Of a stretch of 64,000 nt of DNA, positions 15,001-30,000 are shown in pieces (within the stretch, counting starts at the first letter, position 1; every line of letters starts with the position of its first letter). A program made the translations under genes and the position numbers. Source of the DNA: Mesaphorura yosii. Lineage: Eukaryota; Arthropoda; Collembola; Poduromorpha; Tullbergiidae. The DNA is taken from NCBI GenBank assembly GCA_009869945.1, contig WIXG01000040.1, positions 62,001-126,000 of the forward strand, written 5' to 3'. A model generated the notes under the pieces. That model was not told where the DNA came from and did not search any database. It was given only the letters and a program-made list of their open reading frames with translations.

Positions 15001-18000
15001 AGTCCGTCCGCTCTCGCAAGCATTTGTGGTAGCAGGGGCTTTACTTTACGAGTTGTAAAGATGATTAGTGTGACTTTGTCTTAATCATGCATCACAAATA
15101 TGTTAACTTTCAATTATTGTATGCAGCTGAACCCTAACGAGGCGAAGAACCCGTGTGAGTCATTCAATGTTGTAGTTGCAGTTGCAGAAGTGTTCAACTT
15201 TCAGTGAGATGTGAGATTCGTGTACGAAAAATAAAAAACATAAATCCACAAAGCCTGACGAGCTGAAATGATGTACTTGCAGTTTGCTGTTGCTGTCGTT
15301 TTTATCTTTTGAAGTTGAGAAGCAGTCGACAGTTTTGATTGAAGACGCTTGACAAGAAATGCGGACACGTTCAACTTGTCCACAATGCGATGATATTGAA
15401 ATCTGAAGAAGAGGGTGAACAGTGAACCGGTGAAGCTGGAGATGCGTATTGCGTAGGAATAGAGTGCAATCATTCTGTGTCCGTGCTCGTCCCATGTAAT
15501 GTCGATGTTATTACTCTCAATTCTTAGAAATCATACTCAATTGCCAGTTGGCAATAACCTTGTACTTGCATGGCAGTGCGTGTATTGTCCAGATTTATTC
15601 CACTTACCAAGTAAAGCACAATAAGAAATGAGCAAACAAGACGTGACGCGCTACTGACCACTTTCTTCAAAAACGTGCGCTATACTACTTACTACCCCTG
15701 CTTGGTAGGATAATCTAATAATACGTCTGAGTATCTTGCTCGGAGCACCAATTCTTGTATCTGAAAACGTGGCCTTTACAGTTCTGTTTATGATGCATCT
15801 CTCTGTCTCGTCTAATCCTATTAAGTGATGCTGATTCAGTTGGTTAGTCTAGTCCAGAATTGTCATCTTCACTGGAATCATGTTTCGTGAGCGTACAATC
15901 GCGCAAAATTCTTTCTCTTTCTCGAACTGCAAATATTTTAGGAAACTGTCAAAAAAGAAAATCTCATTGTGCCCGGTCTTTTGATTGGGCGAACCTCAAA
16001 GGCTGAAAACACTGTTCACTGCTTTTGAAGTCAAGTGTCGATGAGGGTGTAACGTGTGTTTAACCAGCTCTGTCAATATTTGGGTCCCTGTTTAGTGTGG
16101 TGAATGGTGAACACGATATCTCTCATTCATACAATTTACGATAGCTCTTGATTTAACGCTACGTCTCTGTCGAACCTGAATGTGTACTTTAAATAGTGTG
16201 TCTTATCACGCCGGTCGTATTGTTTCTGTTTCACTGGGAAGCAAGGCAAAGGCAAGGTGCATATGCAGTGCAGTACGGGTAATAATTGTTCTATTGTTGT
16301 ACTCCTCTCATCTCATGCTCCATTGGTTCCTGTTTCAAGTCTTCGCAGTACTGCGGCTGCGCATGCACTTGTGACAGTAATTACACTTTTTGTCAGTTTT
16401 CGTTCATTGTGCCGTGCCGTGCCTGTGCTGTGCCGAAGGATGAGAAATTGATTAAACACGTAAACGAAACGCAAATTTTGCATAAAGGCAACAGACAAGA
16501 CTCTGCACTGGATCGGCACATTGCGCTTAAGCATATAAGGTGTTGTGTGTGAGTTGTATTAAGCAAACATAAATATGTCATTCATCTTTCAAGGAATCGC
16601 ATTACGCAAAAGCCCTGCGTCTTTGTCACTCTTCTCTTCTCGCTAACACGACATGAACAGCGACATGAAATGCCGCGAGTGACTGACTGTGACTACAATG
16701 GAGTCGTTGCAAGCGATTCATTGACATGACATTTGTGATTCGTATCACGCCGAGTCCATACGGAGTTAAGTAAATAAGACGAATTATTATTATTATGCAA
16801 AGAATTACATTATTTGCTTTGCTTTGCTTTGAGTGGTGAGCCGAGCTACGGCACGAAGCTCGGCACAGCACATGGTTGACAATAATCGTCATTTAAATCC
16901 ATTTATATCCATCCAGCGGCCAGCGCCGGGGGATCGACTGCCCAATATCCCATTACACATGTTAAATTGTCATCTATCTTGTTACCCTGCATTCTGCCGT
17001 CCGCTGCCTGCCACCCAAATTGAAACCACTTGCTGAATGTGTCACACTGATTAGACTAAATAGATGTATTATTATGATGAGTGATTTTTTCAAAGAATAA
17101 TTTATCCGTTTATGAGACACGAAATTCAATATTCTCATTTCCCCGAGCTCGGCGTATCGTGCATATGATTAGGCTAATGTGGATAGACGCTGCCCGAACG
17201 TACGCGGCCGGCGGCCCGCTGTGCGCCCCTCTGAACTTGTTTTAAACGAGTTAATTAATAATCAGATTCTGTTTCATTTTCGTTTGGCAATGACACATTT
17301 TGATGACATTCGTCATGCTGGCCGTGCTTTGATTCTGATCTTGCACGCTCGCTCAGTCATGTATACTTTACTGTTTTTGTGCTGTGCGCTGCAGAGAAGT
17401 TTCCAAATCAGAATGCACAGTGGACACCCAATTCAAGAAATGCGCGTTTTTCTAGTCTTGGTCTTGTGAACTTTTAAACTATTTTTCCTATTGTTTTCCA
17501 TTGTCCAAGCGAAACTGGTAATTTATTCCTATTTATTGCTGTCAATTAAGCTGAATCGATAATATGACGACTGACTCACACTTCGCTGGGCACTCGAATC
17601 TCTGCCTGCCGATCGGGCCAACATGTCTTTGAACATCTTATTTTTGTCAGTTACACCACCGACTAGCGACCAGCACTTGCCCGTTCTTTCATGCACACTC
17701 GATCTTCGCTTTGCTTTGCCTTGGTCGATGCGTACAGGCAGTGCAAAAAAGCATGAATGATAACCACAACATTTGTGTTGTATTGTTCAAGTTTCAAGGG
17801 TAACTTGAACGTAGACGAGTGCCCAGACATTCTACTGTAATGTAATACGTACTTATTGATATGTTGACGATTATGATTTTGATGAATCAAAATGAAATGA
17901 ACCCGAGCGCTGATCCGTTCTTACATGATTAATTCTTTTATCATTATCATTTTAATTTGTTATTGTCCAAGAAGGCCAGAGCGGACGGCTGCAGGCTGCA

Positions 18001-21000
18001 TTCCTCAGGAAGATCTTACATTTTGAATCAACATTAGCATTAGCATTACCAGCTCTATTTTATTATAGAGTAAACCTCTCCAACGTCATTAGCCTAAATC
18101 AAAACTGATTAAACTTATTATGCTTAATAACGATTGCACCATGCTCGCACATTTGATGAGCTACTTCAAGTCACTTTAGTACAATAAACATTTTCACACT
18201 TGATTTGATCCATAATTCAACTACTACATGTGCAGTGCAGCAATACGTACGACGTATACTTTGTCTGAGAGTGCACATTTATTCAGAGTAATCGGAGAGA
18301 TAATTTTATTCTCCTTCTTGTGGTTTTCAAATTAAGAAAGCATTTGTCTTGAAGCTTGGCCTTCTGACAGTCTGACATTAGGCTCGCTCGGCTCGGCTCG
18401 GCTCGGCTCGGCTCGGCACAACACTGCTCTGCTTCTGCGTCTTGCATTTAATGAAGGCAATGAGTTTTATCAAGTGTAATGATCATCAGGGTTAATGTTG
18501 ACGTTAATGTCATAGAATTTGGCTCCAGCCTAAGATTCCCAAGAATTGCGAGCGAGACTTGAGGGTTACTCAACATAAAATCTGCCAACTCATGTCGATC
18601 CTGCTGGCGTTCTGCGGCTCGGTTGATTCACGAATAATTGCGCCAGCCATTCATCTTCAACTGGCATGGCATGGCGCGGTGGTCCTCCACCTTGATTTGG
18701 GTGTAGTTTGATTCAAGTTGCAGAGATTATTTACAAATAGTAAATTATTACTGCAACTGACGAAATAAAATTGCATACGCATGCGCTGCGCATGTAGTTA
18801 ATAGTTTTAGGAGAAGCGAATGAATTTTACAAACTCTTACATCACAGCTCACAAGTTGAACACATCAAAGAACACGTAATACAATACAATGGCAATTTTT
18901 CCGTCTCACTCGAGTTATTTTTCAAAACTTATAAAAGAACGACGCAACAAGAATGTGCAGGATTGGCCTTTATACCCAACCCAATCAAATAATGTTATTA
19001 CGCATGGCATGGCCTTAATTCTAGACTAGACGGATTAGTCTTTAATTTCATTCAGTATGTACACATTACAGGTAAAATGGGACACGTTAGCTTGTATGCT
19101 TGGGTTTTAATAAGACGGGCAAAATTGCGAAAAGCTCAACCTGCGTAGTGCGTTCAGGCAGTACGACAAATGACTTGTTGCCTTCACGCGTTGCTTGTTG
19201 CTTAATTGAGTCACTCTTTCTTCTTCTGATTTCTGTAACTAATTATTGTTGACAACCGTTGTGCGAACGTTTCGTTGCACAACGACTTCTTGAAAGAATG
19301 AATTGAATAGCCAACCCAAAATCCACATTTCTTCCTCTTCGATGAGCGAAAACGAGATCAAAGAAAGTATTCACATTCAACAGACAAATCGCTTGAATTT
19401 TTGATTTTTAGAGATGATTTCAAGTTCTGCCTTTATTGGTGCCGTTTATCACACGTAGACCGAAAGGATGAGACAACATCTGGGATTATGCAGTCTTATG
19501 ATTCGCTTGCAGACGTAAAAACCGTTTCATTCATTTCGAATTGGCGTCTGGAATTTAAATTCGAATTTTTACGCTTCTAACACTTTCCACCGCTACCCAG
19601 ATCTAATCTTGGCAAATTGGGACTCGTCGGCTATGAACACAGCGTACCTTTACAGAAAGGAAGGCGAAAGGGTACAATCGCCGCTTTTGAATGCTTGATT
19701 TTGGTACCTTTCCAGATGAAAGATAATAAAACTTTGTTATTTGACTGGCTGCAATCACATCGCCTGTCGCCTGCACTTCGTGTTTGCCTGTTTGTGGAAT
19801 GATGCTTGTGTTGGCTAATAAAAAACGGAGAGCTTCGTTACAGAGGACATCAAAATCAGTGTAGCGTGAAAGCATATTTGTGCACACAGAAAGACACACA
19901 AAAGACACTGAATTCTGCTCTTGTGCTTATTTGAATGAGGTTGACCTCGGCAAGATCTAAAATATTAGCGGAGAGAAGATCCATTGTGTTGCAGTCACTT
20001 TTAGCGTGGCATGTCATGAAATGAGGATTTAATTGTATGATAATACAGCAAAAGCAGATAAAAAATATTAATATTAGTTCGCTCAAGCCGAGTTCGTATT
20101 TATACCGATTGGAGTTTGAGTACAAATGAACGCTTGCGCTTGAAACGCAGCATGATAGTGGCATCAGCGATCCACAGTGCGTTTTAAATTAGTTAAGGTT
20201 AGAAGAAATGATTTCATACGGAAAATTTCATGTCCTGCTGCGCGGCGAGACGACATTCGACTGGTTGACTCCTTTGTCTCTTGACTATTGATGATGATCT
20301 TTATAATTTAGATTTTATTAAATGTTGAGGATGTATTAGGCTGACTCTAAATTCAGCTTGCAATAACTAAATTACTGTATTAAAATGAAATTATGTGCCT
20401 AACCCACCCTCTCTCGTCTTGTATTTTCAGATCCACGTCTGTGGAACGAAATGCATGTGGCTCACTGGCTGTATTGGGCAACCCAAGAATTTTCGCTAGA
20501 AGCAGCCCAGACAGCAAGCTTCGAAACATTTCAGATGAAAGGCAAAGACATTGTTGCACTTGGACGCGAAACATTTGTTGCGAGAACACCGCCGTTCATG
20601 GGTGATATTCTGTGGGAACATCTCGAGATTTTACAGAAAGGTGAGTGAACCAGATAATGATAATCTTATATAATAAAAATGAAAAATTATTTCGTACTGC
20701 TGCATTGCGAAAGTGCTCGACTTGCGCATTATCTTGTCGTCTTCATCATAGTCTTCCTCGTATCAAGTCTCACCATCTCACAAACCTAAACATGATTCAG
20801 AATGAGAACGAAATTCAGTGAAAAGAAATGAATCACCGCAATCCAAATTGTCAACTGACACGAAAGAACGAAAACCCAAAAGCGAAAATTGTAGCAAGTG
20901 AATAAAACCACTTCACTTTGCGGAGATAAATGCAATGTCGAAGGAGTGCATCAAAGTCCATGTGAATTACGTTCAAGGTCAAAGGCCAATAGTCGCAAGA

Positions 21001-24000
21001 CAACGTCAGGCTCATTTAATTAAGTTTCTGCTGCCTACTGTTTTGGATTATAATAATGAGGTGATTAATTATTTCACACTTAGCGTTGCGCAAAAAAATG
21101 CGGCTGCTCTACAGTATGTTACCAAAGCAAGTCCGGGATCTAAAATTCGAACGCGCAAGATGATTCTAATGTGAGAATATCAAAATGACAAATGAGGGCA
21201 GCGATGAGATCAGAGATCATACTTCATTGCCACCATAAAGATGGCAAACAAGCTATTTGGATGTTTAAAGGTTGAAGATTGAAATTTAGCTTAGAATCTA
21301 ACCAACACTTCTTCCTTGCGTATTTAACCAATGATAGCCTGGGATTTATGATCTCATTTGTATTCTCGATAAGAAAAATCACATTTTGAACATGAAATGA
21401 ACCAACCTTTATCTTGTGTTCGAATGCAAAGTGGCAAAGCTCATGGATCATTTTTTCTAGCCGGGCATACTTGAATGCAGCAAAGGCAAAGAGATGGAGA
21501 GAACGATTATTATAATGTATCAATCTTCTTTTTTACTGACTTGTTTTTTCTTCTATTCTATTATTTCTTTTTACTCCACTATTATACCTTCTGCGCTGCT
21601 GTGATTGGCCCGAAGCCTCCTCCAAACAGAAACGCGTCTGACTTCATTATCATTCATAAACATATTCCATCCTAGGCACATCTCTGATTTTTCATCTCAC
21701 CAAACTTGATTTTTGAATGTTACTCATCTGAGAACCACTTGCACACAACACACAATAGATTACTTTTTACACGACACGAACTTTTCTCGTTCGAGCTCTG
21801 CGTTCTCCCTCTTCTTGTTGCATCCGTATTTGTTTCGTAGCCAGACATCTTTTTGGAGCTCTCAGACCACTTTTTTCTTCTTTTCGCAGTTTTACGACAG
21901 CTGATTATCATCTTAGCTATTAGCTTTTAGTGGCCCAGGTTTTATATTTTCTTGTAGGTCGTCTTTTTACGGGGTCCTTCCCTTTCCATTTTAAAGATAA
22001 TAGGCGTTTTTTAGTTGTCGAGTTCAAATTTTTGAAAACCCTGAGAGCAGACATTTTATTTTTCCATGAGAGACGGACTCCATTGCACTCTGAAGATTAC
22101 TCAAGACTTCAATTTCTGAACAACCTTGAGATTAGTGTTTCAAGACGATGAACGCAGTAATGGATTAATGATGAGATGAGATTCCGATACGGAGCTGCAG
22201 TTTTCACCTGCTTCTAGTTCCAAGCATACACCTTAGGCAATTACACAATGGAAGTCTACTAGTGCTATTTTTTCCGTCTCACTCCCTTGATTTCGGCTTC
22301 AGAGGCTTCTTCGTCCATTTTCTTTTCCATTGTGCGTTTTCACAGTTGACCAATTTTGAAGATACACACCACACGATTTTACACTGCACACTAGATTTTG
22401 CTCTCAAGATCACTTCACGGTACACGAATGCACTTTGTAAAATGCATAATGTTGTACGCTTAACGAATTCTCGTAGCGGCAGCGGATTCACCTTCGGGAG
22501 GAAATGTACGACGTTATGTCAGAATTATGAGTGTTGTTAATCGGGCCAAAATCCACACAATATAAAAGTTCCAATCAGGAGCAGCATCCACTTCCACAAT
22601 CACACCACGATTGCTTCACATAATAGACACTGGCAATAGTTTTCAGAATTCTAGAAAAAGAAGAAGCATCCGTGGTAAGCAGGAAAGGGAAAAGGATACC
22701 AATTGCATTCATGATGGGACAGCACAATACCTCACATGAAATATATTTAGAAGACAGGATATCCATATCCCGATCAGAATTATAGAAATTGTAGCAGTGT
22801 GCGTAGAAATACGGGAAGTATATTTCAAGTTAACAGTCATCAGAATCTGTGCTGTGGTTTAATTCATCGCTACTGTCGCCGGAACAATAACAATGAACTA
22901 CATTCAGTACGAACGCTGAGCTGATTTCACATATCAATCGAGAAAATAATTGCAGCGCATTTACATAACGAACATTACATCACGTTACGAGCAGGCAGGC
23001 AGGCAGTGTAGTAACACATGACCGAAGTGGTCGGAAAGGCGTTGATAGAGTTGCGGGTAGGAATTCCAAAATTAACCACCTAATTCCTGTCTTTTGTCGA
23101 AGCTGACCTTCCAGCTTCCCGTCCCGCTCTTTGTCACTTGTACTCTACTGAATTTACTATATGCAGCCCTCTCTTATGCCCTTTTCAGATGTAGAAAGAG
23201 AACGTGCAGCCGGCCTGGACAGTTTGTATGAAGTCTGTGCTGTTCCAGATTTGAACGATTTTCTGGACAGTTACTCGATGGAGCCGTCGAAGCTGACAAC
23301 CATTCTCTCGGCTCACCAGCCCGGACTTCCACAGCCACCTTCAACATCGGCTGTTACCAATGCGACGTCTTCACCCTTTATGAATGGTAAGTCGCATACT
23401 GCACACGGCAGCATAGACATGGAGCTTGAATGAATGAGACGGGCTGAGTAAACTGAAATTAGTTGCACAAATGACAAATTAGGAAGAACAAAAGTCTACG
23501 CTATGCTATGCTACGAGAGAACAAGAGAAGAGAAATGACAATGAGATGCTTTTAAACGCTTTTTGCTTTCCGTGGAAGTTACAAGGCTTGCAACGGAAAG
23601 TAAACACCGCGCCACGGCTGACACACGTATCGCATTTTTGGCTACTCAAGGAAGTACGAAAAAAGTATGCATGAAATTCATTCCAACCATCCACCCGCCA
23701 GAATTGCTAGAGCTAAAGCCGAAGGGATGGTACGTGCGCATTTTTGTACACTCACGTAAGAAAGAAAGTACGATGGATAGCATGACATGAATTATTGAGA
23801 TTTTTTCTCAAGTCATTCCGTGTTGCGGCTTACAATGCGTATGATGATGAGTAAAGCAAAACTATGGTATGGTTTGACTTGAGATTTCCAATTTGATATT
23901 ACGTTGGGATAGTTGCGTCGAGGCGAGTTATTTTGAGGACGACAGGAAGAACGTGCTTCTTCTTCGTTGGCGTTTTTATTGAGGAAAGCGGTTGCACGAC

Positions 24001-27000
24001 GGCTTGAAGCAGTTGTCCTGGCCAGCACTGAGCAATCAGTTTTCTCAATGGGCCTTATTATAGAAACAAAGCAAATCATACATCGCGCAATGTGGCACGT
24101 AACGCCGCGCCGCATTGCCGCGTGCAACATGTGCCATACTGGAATGGAATCGAGCATACTGTAATTTTTGTTGGACTACTCATTTGCGCCGGAAGTCGTG
24201 TTTATGAATGAAATTGTTTCTACATGGCTCGGATTCACGAAAGACCTGCATAAGCGAAGAAAATTATGTTACGTTGATCTATTTCTATTCACTATTTATC
24301 CATCTTCAGTTTGTACAGAATTTTGGGTGGAAAATTTGAGAAACTTTGTACTTTGAATAGAGATTTGATAAACAATTGCGAATTTGAGACGGAGTTCATG
24401 ATGTAAGGAATGTAGTGCGTGGTTTGTGGAAGGGACACACTCTCGTGATCAGGATCGACCCACCGACCAAGAGACCGACCTGTTCTAGCGTAGTTCCATG
24501 TGCACAGGTTTAAAGGGAAACGAACCCGTCCGTCCGTCATATTTGTGCCATACGTTTCATTACGGAGAGTTTGAGTGCGTAACCAAAACCTCGACTTCCG
24601 CTTTCTCTTTGAATGCGCGCTGAGGAGAGAGATTTTTATGAATGAAAATTGTAAAAAAGGCAACACAGAAGAAGCGTCTTTACAAACCGTGAGTACTAAT
24701 GCTAAGTAGCATATCGAGCGAACATGAGCGACACAGGATGAAGGAACCAAACATAAATGCTCATGGGATCATTCATTGTAATCTATAATGCCTTTACAGG
24801 GTCTGCCCATTTACTTTACAATTTCCATTATTGTCTTAACCCACGTAAGCTGCGGGCTTAACCCAAGCATGTGCCTTGCTGGATTTTACTTGTAAATCGC
24901 CTTGTCGAACTTCCCGTGCACGTAAGTAAAAGCTTGTTGGCTGAGGTTCTTCGTGATTTATGTTAATCTCACTCATTTAGAAAACACACAAGCTGACGCT
25001 CGCAAGCGTAATCCCACTTTGGTTATTTATTGTTCTGGGGGTAGGTATTCAGCCATTTTAACAATGAATGGATTTTGCTTTTGCTCTTCAATTGCTCAAG
25101 CACTACTCGTTGAATGACACGCCGCTGCCATCGTGCAGGCTGCACACGGGCGGGCAGACGAGGCAGGCAGGCATTGCAGTACAATGGGTTTCTTTCTGAG
25201 CGGAAACATTGCGTTGCGTGTTTTATTAAGAATTACATAAGCCAGCCACAACAAAAGAATGAAACAAAAGATTCTTGAAAAAATCCTGTCCGATGAATGA
25301 TTTGGAGATCAGGCTTGCGGCTTGGGCGTGGATTCAAGTACTTCTCATTCCAGCGCGTGCCGTAAAGTGAGGTAGCCAAGCCAGGGTCAGAGACAGGTAC
25401 CTGAGTATGAGTACCCAGTGCGCATTGTGCAAACACTTAATTACAACTACCATCTCGTGATCACATTATTGCCACCAGTCGCCATTCAATGCGAAATCAT
25501 TAAATGCTGAGTTGCTGCGGAGTGAGGAATTTTTGGTCGTGAAATGAAGCATTCTGCTCGCATTTTTGATGCGAGGGAGTTGAACGTTTTGGACTGGACT
25601 TAAAAGACTCGTAACTCATTATGCTTCATTGTAAACGAACGAAATGATCATCAGCTTGTTTTATGATTTTTATTCTGAACCAACTCCAGCCAGCAAGATG
25701 TAAGCCCGAATTCAAATTTTTATTTTAATTTGAAAAAGTCGACTGTTTGTGCTTCATCTTGTCACGGTCTCTTGCACACACGAAACAAGAACATACTCTT
25801 ACTCATCCATCAACTGTACTTGCACTGTGCACTGCTACATCAAAGGTGAAGAGGTACGAGAGCTCGGGGCTGGCCGTTAATATCAAAGTCAATTTCTTGG
25901 TTTCTTGGAGTCCTCACTTGACTCACCTGCAAAGGCATAGTAATTGCATGCATAATTACACGGCGTCATGGTCGTCCTCATGAATTCAGCCGACAGTAGG
26001 CGAAAAGTCGCCGTTTGAAATTAAGAACAAAGCAAGAACACACTAGTAATCATTTGATCATCTTAAGTCCTGGGTCTCGAAGACTTAATAACAGCAACGC
26101 GCACTTGAGCGGAGGGCGAGCAGGCTGAGGCTGCCATATGCTACTGAAATAACACAATTTATTTGAAAAATATTTAAAACATCCCAGACGAGGTCTCAAG
26201 ACCTGCTGAAGACCAGCAGGAACTGCAACAACATCGAAGTTAATTTAAGGTTCTCGCGTCTCTCGATGATGAATCGAATTGACTTGGGGAACAAATAGAA
26301 AATGATTCGATACCTATTATTAATGCTTAACGAACTTTGCTCGCCTAGTCGTAGGTCGTAGTTACACGACGCTACCGCACTGTTATTAAATTATACCGTA
26401 TTTCATGCATCCTCCTGCCGAGTGTCGTCAGGTCGGTCTTGGTCTTGGCAGCTTCTTCAATGCTCAGTTCGGTCGTATTAAGCAATTTTATCCCATGCAC
26501 ATTTTCCTCACAGCGGTAAGCGGAAACCAGTCTCTGACAAAGGCTAATTTTTCACGCGCTCTTTCAACCCGGCATTTTTATCTAACTGTTTAATTTAATG
26601 GTGTCCAGCCCAGAGGCAGCCTTATGAGAAATATCTGTGAGTCAAGTTGATCAAAGATTACATACCTCATTTGAACTTATTTAATTAAATTCGCCAGTGT
26701 TCTTATTTTTGCACATAATTCTTTTGCACTTCCTCTGCTTGGCCAGCCGGTCATTGTGCTCATAATTCAAAAGTTTCTCACGACCAGTTTAATTGTTATT
26801 CACGTAATAGAATTTTTATTAATTTCGTCCGTTGAACTCGGCTCACAAAAATTTGAACTTGACTTTGCAATCTGAAAATTGTCTTCGACTTCCGAAAGCG
26901 AAGGGTCTCGTGGGGCAAAATGAGATGACTTTGGAGAAATCACTCGTTGAGCTACTTAATATTGTATGGAAATGGGTCCTGGGTTATAGGTCGTCCACAT

Positions 27001-30000
27001 TCTATAAGCAGTTTGTCAATGATGACATATTGCTATTGTTTAGTCTATTAAGTTGAGTTCCAAGTCCAAGTCCGATAAGCTCACATTATTAGTATTAGTT
27101 TTTCATCCAAGTATATGCTGTTGCACTGTTCTTGAATTGCTTTGGCATTGGCACATACTGCTTGCTCGACTTGTTATTTTGCCATTGCTCTACGCAGTAC
27201 ACATCTTCCGTGCCTTTACCAGGTGCGCGGCGCAGCGTTGCGTTGGTGGAAGCCACCGGAAGTCGCTGCTACGTTTTGAACCGGTCAACCCCTCAGTGCA
27301 ACAATGCAGAGTGTAAAACACATATACGAGCATGGCATGGCAGGCATATCATTGTGTACATACAATAATGGCATGCATTGCATTAATTTTTTCTCATTCC
27401 AAAAAATAAGGGTAACCTTAGATGATGATAGGAGATTTCTGTGTGAGAAATTCAATTCAAATGTTGAAGTACGAGTTTTAAGTTCCCATCAACGATATTG
27501 CCGTCATTTGCTCGAAAACTTAGAAACGATCGGAAAGGGCATACAAGAAGTTTATTCTCCGAACAGTGCAACTGAATCGCTGTTGTGGTCAGACAGAGTG
27601 CAAATCTACGAGCAGTAGAGGAATTAAATAAGATTTAATTAAATTGTACTCGCGTCCCAAACAGGAACAATAGCACACAGCAAATCATTAATTTGTAACT
27701 TTTCTTTACAATTTTCTGCCACGTTGACTCTGACAAAAATAAGCAAGCGTCTTATCTTATTTGCCAATCAAACTTCCACCTTTGTTACTGCGAGTGCATA
27801 AAGTCTTGAGTTTTTGTTTGAAATTGGTGAACCACGAAGTTTGCGAGAATAACAACACTCATTCATCAGTTGTTATCTTATTAGTCACCACATGTGTACT
27901 CTCTGAGTGTGCACCACGTCAATTTTGGTATGGGATCAGACTGCGAAAGATTTGAGTACAAATTCTTGCAAGAAACGTTCGTTTGTCTTTATTGCGACCG
28001 CAGTTTCCATTTCCATCTTGACTTGACGTCGAGTGCGAGTTGGCAAGCGCGTGAAACACGTACAAGAAGGGTCGTCGAAATATTGAATCTCCTCTTCAAG
28101 TGCTTTTGAAGTGAATGGTGAAACTCAGCTCGGTGAAAATACGACTACCGAACTACCTCTGAATATCCACAACCACCACTTGAAAAAATTCTCAAATGAG
28201 ACGCAGATTGTGTTTTGTATCAAGACCTTGTACTAATATAATTCTCGTGCACAAGTTTCACCTAACCTTTTTATGCACAAAGTGAACGTGGTGTCCTGAA
28301 AACATATTTTATTTTATTTTTCAAAGGCGCCGTGCGCTGGCTCGCCCAAACTCAATTTGTGTTTTAGAGCTTCAATATTGTTATTGCATTACTGACTCTT
28401 GAAAGTGAACGGAGAAAGACCTTTCTCCAGTCTCCGACTTCAATTTAAATTTTTGTATCTGCTGCTGCGGAGAGTGAAAATAATATTTGGAGACAGGAAG
28501 TCAGTCGCAAATTGGTTCTTGATGGTAAATATCAAAGGCGAGCAGAGCGCAGCAATTTTAAGTCGTGTCCTAATGTAATTAGGCTGTGAAACATTCCAAT
28601 TCAGACCATCCGACTCTCCTCGGAGGCAACGACAACGGCATTCCAATGCTTCAGCTTCAAGATCTTCCCTCCGCGATGGTCTGGACAGGTGAGAGCTGAT
28701 AAAATGCGCATTAGAGACGGTTGGCGTGGCTTACAGACTACAGGTGCTACGGCAGTGGTATGAAAAGAGAGGGATTTCAATAAGTCAACTGATTAAATCC
28801 ATCCAGCACCTGCCCGTAAAGTAATTTCCTACGATCAACGTTTTGAAGAATTACGATACGACTCGGATCGATCCCAATTGAAGACTCATGATCATAGTCA
28901 CCGCTCGCTTAATTGCATTCGTGATTTTCCGGGTCAAGCATAACTTTCATTGAACGAACGATTCTCATGCCAGTGCATGACAATTGTTCTTCCAACGTGA
29001 GAACTAAATGAAGCCTAATTTCGGCGTTTTGACAATTACGCACCAAGCTTTTTTTATGATGGAAGGGGAACTATTGTTAATTATTAGGGCTGGTTGTATG
29101 CGGTGGTGGAACTGTGAGATAATTTATGTTCCACATTCACTTGATATACTGTTTCTATCATTCATTCCATTCCAGCACAGAACAGCCGAAAAGAAAGTAA
29201 GTCAGTAACACAAGTGCAAGTACGCAGTGCGCGTTTTTACGGGAATGATAATTAAAATCACGATCCTGAACATGTGAATATTTTAGACGTTCGTCTGCCC
29301 TGCGTGTGTACACAGAAGCTCTTTAAAGAATTAAGTCGCAGGAAAAAATTACATGCTCGCCGGAATATTTAGGGTAAAAGAGCACGCACCGAGCAGAGTA
29401 TGGAATTCTTCCACTCCACATTTATTGTCATTTATAATGATGATGAAATGAAACGAAATGAAAACATATCCGAGGCATGCAAGCACTGTGAGCTTGAGTA
29501 CGACGAGGCACTGCCACTGGCAGGAGAAGAATGAGAGATTTGAGAATGCAACATGTGTTTGGATTTTTTGTGTTCCATAGTGTGTCACCGGATATCCGTT
29601 TTTGATTGAAAGAGAGCAAGCGAGAGAACACTCAAACCAGAAATCACGATACACTCAACTTCTAACTACTTTACTTAATGCAACATTCTTGGAGGTCTTT
29701 TACATGGCATGGCATGGCATGGCATGGCATGGCAGTGGCACTTGAGCGCGGCAAAAGCAATAGGTCATCTATTATTCCAAACTGTAGTTGTGCTTTTGTT
29801 TTCTCTTTTTTCTTTATTCTTAAATATTCCGCCAGCACGTCACGACGTGCCAAGAATGAATGAAATCTCTCGCATCGCAATTTTAAGTAGGTAAATCAGA
29901 TGCGCGCCCCTTTAATGAAGAAAACGACAAGGTTCATAGACTCCATTTTGGGTTAGAGCATCTCGTCGCATATTTTTGACAAGAGGGTTGGCTGATGTCA

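Larger units (their letters stand above)
12121..20430 (+). other. pnt intron, 8.3 kb, between MAPK-site exon and main PNT exon
   Basis: The donor GTGAGA follows 12120 and the acceptor TATTTTCAG precedes 20431; both sides are phase 1. No coding exon was recognised inside. The longest frame (14148-14654, minus, 168 codons) has no family resemblance, and others overlap it on the opposite strand. Short tandem repeats lie at 16813-16831 and 18386-18417, and a palindrome at 18780-18794. Confidence 0.8.

Noticed and set aside
24187-27262. CCGGAAGT ETS consensus sites at about 24190 and 27251 inside a pnt intron, as autoregulatory elements
   Set aside because: Two or three copies of an 8-mer in 64 kb is about the chance expectation; no clustering.
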